Shown here: one piece after another, positions 31,942 through 37,014 of the stretch
How positions within the stretch are numbered: position 1 is the stretch's first letter
How the letters are laid out: each line of letters opens with the position of its first letter
Assembly (NCBI GenBank): GCA_017436135.1
Contig: JAFSDQ010000025.1
Span: forward strand, 1 to 37,014
Source: Clostridia bacterium
GTDB lineage: Bacteria > Bacillota_A > Clostridia > Monoglobales > Monoglobaceae
DNA length: 37,014 nt
Reading direction: 5' to 3'
The notes under the pieces: model-generated
The model's database searches: none
Seen by the model: only the letters and a program-made list of their open reading frames with translations
Told to the model about the DNA's origin: nothing
Translations under genes and position numbers: made by a program

Positions 31942-31970
31942 ATTTTACACCCTTTTTTTTCATTTGTCAA
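31942..31970 (-). promoter_or_regulatory. Promoter of the aro operon
   Basis: On the minus strand TTGACA (31965-31970), a 17-bp spacer and TAAAAT (31942-31947) are present. The predicted start is near 31935, about 28 nt before the leader peptide. The AT-rich stretch 31971-32040 shows nothing else. Confidence 0.85.
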
Positions 31971-32041
31971 GGGTTTTAAACACAAAATCTTAATTTTTTT
32001 GGATTTTCCTCATTATAGCTTTTAAAAGATAATTACAAACA

Positions 32042-32069
32042 GCAAAGGACCTCTGCAGTACAGAGGTCC
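32042..32069 (-). terminator. Terminator after the SLH-protein genes
   Basis: A 9-bp stem (GGACCTCTG 32047-32055 with CAGAGGTCC 32061-32069) is followed on the minus strand by TTTGCTGTTTG. It lies about 20 nt after the stop of the SLH protein gene. Confidence 0.75.
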
Positions 32070-32089
32070 CTTGTTTTAGTTATAGAAAT

Positions 32090-33808
32090 TTATTTAATTA
32101 AATTGTAAACCATAACGGCTGCCTCTGCACGTGTTGCACAATTGAGAGGAGAGAACATATTGTTACCTGTTCCGTTTACAATTTTAGCAGCAGAAAGGGC
32201 AGCTACTGCCTCTGTTGCATAATCGCTTATGTCCGCAGAATCATCAAATGAAACCGCTTCACCCTTCGCCTCGGGCTTAAAGCCGCGATAAAGTATAACA
32301 GACATATCCTGTCTGGTTATAGGACTGTCGGGCGAGAAATTGTTGTTGTCGTCACCCATAACAAGACCTGCATTTGCGGCAGCTGCTACAAAGCCGGCAT
32401 ACCATGCGTCAGCGGGTACATCCCCGAAATTCGCATTGTCTGCATTTTGAACCTCTATTCCAAGGGCAACAACAAGAATTTTTACAAATTCTGCTCTTGT
32501 AATATTGGCATTGGGGTCAAAAATGTTTGCACTCTTGCCGTTTATAATTTTGTTGGCAGCGAGATAGTTTATAGCATTTCTTGCCCAGGGAACATCCGCA
32601 ATGTCCGTAAAGCCTTCAGGCTTTGCTTCGGGCTGTACCTCGGGTGCTTCAGCGTCACCGTCAATAATGACAGCAGAGCCGCCTCCGCCGCCTCCGCCCC
32701 AGCCGCCGGAAGAGCCGCCATCATCACCGCTATTGATAGCTGCCAAAACCTTGGCATCAAAAGCACTTACAACATCTGCATAAGTTGCGTAATAGTTGTT
32801 GGCAATCTGTGCATAAATATTGCTCTGTCCGTCAACAGAAAGCTTTGACAGATTACGGGCGTTTACAGCAAACAGAGAGGGGAAATCTGTCATAATTGTA
32901 TATGTGTTTGACAGATGCATAACCTCAATGGCAGAGAGAAGAATACTCTCGTTAATATATCCTCTCATCGCCTCAAGAGTTGAGGGATTTTCGTAAGCGG
33001 AAATTCTGCTTATAAATGTTGCGGAATCAGTTACATAATCTAAATACTTACTGATTTTATCCTCTTTTTCTGTTGTAGAAGCATCATCCTTGTCAAATTC
33101 CAATGCTTCATAATACTTATTAAACCAAAGCTCCTTTGTAGCCTTATCCTTTATGTTTACAAAGGAAGCATAAATCAACGCATTGTCTGAATTTTCCTTA
33201 AACTTTGTACAAGCCTCTGTTACCTTTGCCGCTTCCGTATCGTCTGTAACCGTCTCCGGAACAACATACTGACCTGCCTCTTTCATATACTTATCGTAAA
33301 TGCCCTGTGCATCAGTGTCGAGAGCCTCAAACTCCGCCTTGGGAAGGCCAAACTCCAAAACCCTGGTTGCAACATGGTCATAAATACCGCTGCCGCCCCC
33401 TGAAATAAGAGTATTAAGAGTAGCAATAAATGCTCTCTTATCCCCAACGGAGAGGTACGAATAAGTGGGTGGAGTTGCCGTCAAGCCGCTTCCTGTAACA
33501 ATAAAGCTATACACGCCGGTTGCGGCAGAATAAGGAAGCTTTACTTTGTCAAATTCAAAGCCAATATTTCCCTCTTCGTCAGCTTCTGTAACCGTCTGAT
33601 AGCCCGCAATAAAGGTATCGCCATACTTTACAACAAGTGTAAGAGGAGTGTTGGCTACACCCTCTGTAACAGTACCGGCAACAGTAAAGCTGTCGTCTGC
33701 CATATCATATTCAGCAGTATATGCAAGAGTGCTTGCTGCAAAGGCAACAGGAACGGACAATGCAATAATTGCTAAAGCAATTACAATTGAAACAATTCTT
33801 TTCTTCAT
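32090..33808 (-). CDS. Secreted SLH-domain surface protein
   Basis: This 572-residue protein has a Sec signal peptide (residues 1 to about 25, ending VAFAAS), an N-terminal beta-rich region (about 26-120), a helical middle region (about 125-360) and a glycine-rich linker (about 361-380). Three C-terminal SLH domains follow (about 399-450, 460-510, 520-572; ITRAEFVKILVVALG, ITRQDMSVILYRGF, ATRAEAAVMVYNLI). SLH triplets bind secondary wall polymers and hold proteins on the cell surface. The ATG at 33808 has AAAGGTTGAG upstream. The role of the middle region is unknown. It lies 72 nt after the next SLH gene and is probably co-transcribed with it. Confidence 0.88.
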   Translation of the reverse strand: MKKRIVSIVIALAIIALSVPVAFAASTLAYTAEYDMADDSFTVAGTVTEGVANTPLTLVVKYGDTFIAGYQTVTEADEEGNIGFEFDKVKLPYSAATGVYSFIVTGSGLTATPPTYSYLSVGDKRAFIATLNTLISGGGSGIYDHVATRVLEFGLPKAEFEALDTDAQGIYDKYMKEAGQYVVPETVTDDTEAAKVTEACTKFKENSDNALIYASFVNIKDKATKELWFNKYYEALEFDKDDASTTEKEDKISKYLDYVTDSATFISRISAYENPSTLEAMRGYINESILLSAIEVMHLSNTYTIMTDFPSLFAVNARNLSKLSVDGQSNIYAQIANNYYATYADVVSAFDAKVLAAINSGDDGGSSGGWGGGGGGGSAVIIDGDAEAPEVQPEAKPEGFTDIADVPWARNAINYLAANKIINGKSANIFDPNANITRAEFVKILVVALGIEVQNADNANFGDVPADAWYAGFVAAAANAGLVMGDDNNNFSPDSPITRQDMSVILYRGFKPEAKGEAVSFDDSADISDYATEAVAALSAAKIVNGTGNNMFSPLNCATRAEAAVMVYNLIK

Positions 33809-33827
33809 ATAAAGTCTCAACCTTTCC

Positions 33828-33851
33828 GCCTGTACCCCCTTGGGTACAGGC
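33828..33851 (-). other. Hairpin between the two SLH genes
   Basis: A perfect 10-bp inverted repeat (33828-33837 with 33842-33851, 4-nt loop) lies just upstream of the ribosome binding site of the downstream gene. No T-run follows, so it is more likely a processing or stability element than a terminator. Confidence 0.5.
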
Positions 33852-33880
33852 AATTATTGTAGTTTGTCTGATAAAAATGT

Positions 33881-36800
33881 TTATAAATCGGGGTGATTAT
33901 ACTTAACAAGATGTACAAGAGCCTTTGTATAAACAAACATAGCAACCTTGTCACCCTTCTTCAAATCATCTTTAGAAACACCTATTGCCAGATTATCCCG
34001 TCCGTCAATATAATCATATCTTGCAATTCCGCCTGTAGGAATCTTACAATACTCTGTAACTTCCTCGCTGCTTGAATTAACATACTTAATCTTTATAAAT
34101 TCGTCAAACTTTTCTTCAACAACGCCGTAAATATACTTAATATTCTGGTCTCTGTCTACACCGCCGTTATTTTTAAAGGGATTGTTTTCGGAAATAGCCG
34201 CTGTCATACCGCCTCTTGAATCTGCGCCATCGCAGAAGAATACAGCATCTATGCCTACCACGCCGTCTGTCTTACTGTTTCTGACAATAACCATATCTCC
34301 CTTGCGAAGAACCTGAAGCTTTGGCAATACAGCAGCAATGTTCTCTGCCTGAACTGTATATTTTATTTCAGCAGCCGCACTCGTAAGAACGATTGTTAAA
34401 ATCTCGTCTCCCTCTTCTGTTATACCATACTGATATTCCTTGAAGAGCAAAGGATCACTGGAGCCTGTTGCTCCTGCTTTACCGTTCCAGATAATGTACT
34501 GAACAAGGTCGTAATCCTGCTCAAAGGAGTAAAGGTCACCGCTGAACTGGTCGGTAGTATAACCCGTAGCAACCGAGAAGGTAGTGGTATAAACCAGAGT
34601 TTCGGGGTCACCTGATGTCCAGAATTCAAATATTCCGGGATTTCCTGAATAGGGATATTTTGCAAGACCTGTGCTACTGTCAATAAACATAGATGTTCCC
34701 GTAACACGGTTTACATTGATAGGGCCGTCTGCCGTAAGTCTGCGAAGCACATCCTTTTCGTTGCCTGCGCCTGTTTTGCAGGTATCAAGCACGGTAATCT
34801 GTCCGTCAGCGTTGGTGTTGTAGCTTACAATGGTATGAATCGGCACATTGTCAAGACCCACAAAGTCGTCCTTACCGTCAACTGTTTCGTCAAATTCTGT
34901 ACATCTTACACCATCAATGTAAGGCTTTTCTACAAGAGGAATTATAACCTCTTTGTTTTCCCTGGTAAACACCTTAACCTCCTGAACGGCATTGAAAACG
35001 CCGTTTGAGTTACCCTTGTATCCAATGAGAACCGCCACATTCTGCTGTGACTCCTTTGCAGGAGAATATGCAACAATGTCGTTGAAGCCGTTAATTGTAA
35101 ACACCCCTGAAGCACCGATTGCAATGCTGCCCGGGTAACAGGGCGAAACAAGATATTTCTCTCCCTCGATAGTAACCCGTCCGTTGCTGTCAACAGCTGT
35201 AACCATACCCGTCACAGTATTACTTTCGATAATAGCCTTAATATAGGATTTACCCTTGCTGCTGTTTGAAGCATAAACTGTCAAAACAGTTCCTGCAGAA
35301 ATGTTACGAATAGAACCCGCTTTTCCCTCCTTCATAATAATCGCATCATTATCTTTTGAAGAGAAGTTATAGCTTTTTCCGCTGTATTCATCCTGAACCA
35401 TACCTGTCATACTGTCAATGCTCTTTGCAACAATATTTACATATTGATCAATTAAAACAACATGGTTTCCGCCATAGTTTTTGATGTAGGTAACAGCACC
35501 TCTGAACACTCCGCCTGTTAGGGTTTCAGCAAGAGGCTTGTCTATAGCCTTGTTGTTGTATACAAACTTGGTTGAAGCAGGGAAAGAAATTTCTTCTCTT
35601 TCGCCATCTTCATTCACATATACAAGACCGCTCTCTGTAATACTTGAAATGTTGATTCCCTTTGATGTATCATAAACCTCAACGGGAACACTGGTGTTTG
35701 GTCTTACACAAACAAGGACATTCTGATCTCCCTGCTTCTGGTAGTAATAATCAACCTCAAATCCAAGGTAGGAAGCCGCAGGAGTAGCACCTGCGCTAAA
35801 TACTGTATCGTTGATAACTACATCCTTTGCCCCCTCTGCCCCCTCGGGGATAACAAGGCTTGTGTAAGGTGTGGCGGAAATAACTCCTGTACCCTTGTGA
35901 ACATCACGGAAAACAGCCATTATGCCCGCTTCACGTCTGTACTTGACATCTCCGTCAGCGCCGATTGCCTCTACATCAAGATAGTCAGCATTGAGGACAT
36001 TCTCTATAAGCACAGCAGCCTCGCCGCGGCGAAGATATTCCTCTCCTGACATACCCTTTATAATGCCCTCACGTCTTGCAACGGTGAGATAACCTGCAGG
36101 ATATCCGCCCTCAAATTCAGCAAGCTTCTTAAACCCAAGTGCACGAAGTGACATAACAACTGCATCTGTAACTGTTATGTAATTATAAGGGTTAAAGAGC
36201 TTGTCATCAGGCATGGAAACAACGCCCATATCGCTCAAATAAGAAACCGCATTGTAAAGCTCCGGGTCTCTCTCTGCATTAACATCTGCAAAAGCAGCCT
36301 TTGTTGCAACATAGCTTCTGTCCGTCATAATGCGGAACATAGCCTTTGCATACTGTCCTCTTGTAACACCCAACTCGGGCTCATATCTTTTTTCAACAAA
36401 TCCGTCAAGAATACCAAGCTGATAAATTGTATAAATAGGGAATTCATATTCGCTTCCTGCAATATCATCAAAAACTATGTCGCCTCTGTATTCAAAACCT
36501 TGAGCAGTAGCTGCAGCTGTTGTGCCCTCGCTTTCTACGAATACAATCTTAAACAGGTTTGACATTCCCGTTTCGTTTGTGATATACAAATCATGTACGC
36601 CCTTTATCTTCTTTGCAATATCAGTGTAAATCTCGGCAGGAGTTGCCCATCCCGAGTCAACAGCCTGAACCAGTGCGATAGGTGCTGAATTCGGGTCGTC
36701 AAGTCTGATTGAAATAGTACATCTTGCTGCATCAGCACCGCTGGATGCCGCAAAAACGCTGACAGCCTCTGCCCCTGCAGAACCAAAGTCAACCTTTTTA

Positions 36801-37006
36801 AATACAATTCTGGCTTTGCTGCCAACATTTCTGACAAAACCTCTGTCATCAGAAGTCATATTGTCAGCTTTGTTGGTAATTTCGTCATAATTTGGTATAT
36901 TTATGCCTTCATAAGGGTTATGCGAACCGGCTGCTATGGCAGAAAAAGTACCAAAGCAAGTAATAATTAAAGTGATAATCAAAACCATAGCCGTCTTTTT
37001 AATCAC
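33881..37006 (-). CDS. Large secreted SLH-domain protein with N-terminal CBM6-like module
   Basis: At least 1041 residues are seen. A signal peptide (1-26, ending FSAIAAG) is followed by a CBM6-like carbohydrate-binding module (about 30-160: ARIVFKKVDFG, CTISIRLDDPNSAPIALV, GVHDLYI). An SLH region (about 178-345: ELGVTRGQYAKAMFRIM, YITVTDAVVMSLRALG, LRRGEAAVLIENVL) comes next. A long beta-rich C-terminal part of about 690 residues has no recognised enzyme motif. The visible start is GTG at 37006, but the frame stays open to the window edge, so the true start could lie outside. The SLH domains would anchor it to the wall, with the CBM6-like module binding glycan. An S-layer or polysaccharide-handling role is possible. 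Confidence 0.8.
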   Translation of the reverse strand: MIKKTAMVLIITLIITCFGTFSAIAAGSHNPYEGINIPNYDEITNKADNMTSDDRGFVRNVGSKARIVFKKVDFGSAGAEAVSVFAASSGADAARCTISIRLDDPNSAPIALVQAVDSGWATPAEIYTDIAKKIKGVHDLYITNETGMSNLFKIVFVESEGTTAAATAQGFEYRGDIVFDDIAGSEYEFPIYTIYQLGILDGFVEKRYEPELGVTRGQYAKAMFRIMTDRSYVATKAAFADVNAERDPELYNAVSYLSDMGVVSMPDDKLFNPYNYITVTDAVVMSLRALGFKKLAEFEGGYPAGYLTVARREGIIKGMSGEEYLRRGEAAVLIENVLNADYLDVEAIGADGDVKYRREAGIMAVFRDVHKGTGVISATPYTSLVIPEGAEGAKDVVINDTVFSAGATPAASYLGFEVDYYYQKQGDQNVLVCVRPNTSVPVEVYDTSKGINISSITESGLVYVNEDGEREEISFPASTKFVYNNKAIDKPLAETLTGGVFRGAVTYIKNYGGNHVVLIDQYVNIVAKSIDSMTGMVQDEYSGKSYNFSSKDNDAIIMKEGKAGSIRNISAGTVLTVYASNSSKGKSYIKAIIESNTVTGMVTAVDSNGRVTIEGEKYLVSPCYPGSIAIGASGVFTINGFNDIVAYSPAKESQQNVAVLIGYKGNSNGVFNAVQEVKVFTRENKEVIIPLVEKPYIDGVRCTEFDETVDGKDDFVGLDNVPIHTIVSYNTNADGQITVLDTCKTGAGNEKDVLRRLTADGPINVNRVTGTSMFIDSSTGLAKYPYSGNPGIFEFWTSGDPETLVYTTTFSVATGYTTDQFSGDLYSFEQDYDLVQYIIWNGKAGATGSSDPLLFKEYQYGITEEGDEILTIVLTSAAAEIKYTVQAENIAAVLPKLQVLRKGDMVIVRNSKTDGVVGIDAVFFCDGADSRGGMTAAISENNPFKNNGGVDRDQNIKYIYGVVEEKFDEFIKIKYVNSSSEEVTEYCKIPTGGIARYDYIDGRDNLAIGVSKDDLKKGDKVAMFVYTKALVHLVKYNHPDL

Positions 37007-37014
37007 AAAGCATC

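Noticed and set aside
1..37014. CRISPR arrays, insertion sequences or rRNA genes
   Set aside because: No regularly spaced repeats, transposase frames with terminal repeats, or rRNA sequence were seen.

Overview
This window looks like a chromosomal segment of a low-to-medium GC, spore-forming member of the Clostridia (Firmicutes/Bacillota). The signs are AGGAGG-type ribosome binding sites, consensus TTGACA-17-TATAAT promoters, T-box leaders, an ECF-type thiamin transporter behind a TPP riboswitch, a split transketolase, mini-ribonuclease III beside cysS, a SpoIIQ-like M23 protein and SLH-domain surface proteins. No species can be named from sequence reading alone.

Layout. (1) 1-1245: an intact tRNA-Trp, a truncated second tRNA-Trp that still sits directly behind a strong promoter, a divergent TPP riboswitch controlling thiT, and a 45-residue gene on the minus strand. 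(2) 1473-6242: a DUF1015 gene, then hom, thrB and lysC. lysC has a strong in-frame internal ribosome binding site that should yield a separate regulatory (beta) subunit. (3) 6339-7698: a compact phage-type lysis cassette (XhlA-like, holin, amidase endolysin) with no other phage genes. The endolysin also has an internal start. (4) 7719-11929, minus strand: a lipoprotein, a zinc-ribbon protein, a SulP anion transporter, two XRE regulators and a stand-alone HATPase. (5) 12177-18261, plus strand: cysE-cysS-mrnC, a YitT protein, the two transketolase halves and the M23/SpoIIQ-like protein. (6) 18294-31980, minus strand: an amino-acid-sensing block. A T-box with a Tyr specifier precedes a sodium:solute symporter. 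A T-box with an Ile specifier precedes a fused XRE-cupin-acyl-CoA synthetase and an ECF S component. A complete operon to Phe and Tyr (aroF-tyrA-aroB-aroA-aroC-pheA-aroEK-aroQ) is preceded by a Tyr/Phe-rich leader peptide and a terminator. (7) 32090-37006, minus strand: two secreted SLH-domain proteins, one with an N-terminal CBM6-like module; the second may extend past the window edge.

How it works together. The main theme is amino-acid supply. Aspartate-family genes lie at the left. Aromatic synthesis and a predicted tyrosine transporter lie at the right, the transporter reading tRNA-Tyr charging and the biosynthetic operon apparently reading translation of Tyr and Phe codons. The Ile T-box on an acyl-CoA synthetase plus an ECF S component suggests salvage of a short or branched carboxylic acid into isoleucine by way of its CoA ester. 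That link is an inference. The least ordinary items are the Phe/Tyr leader-peptide attenuator, the Ile-T-box acid-activation operon and the orphan lysis cassette.
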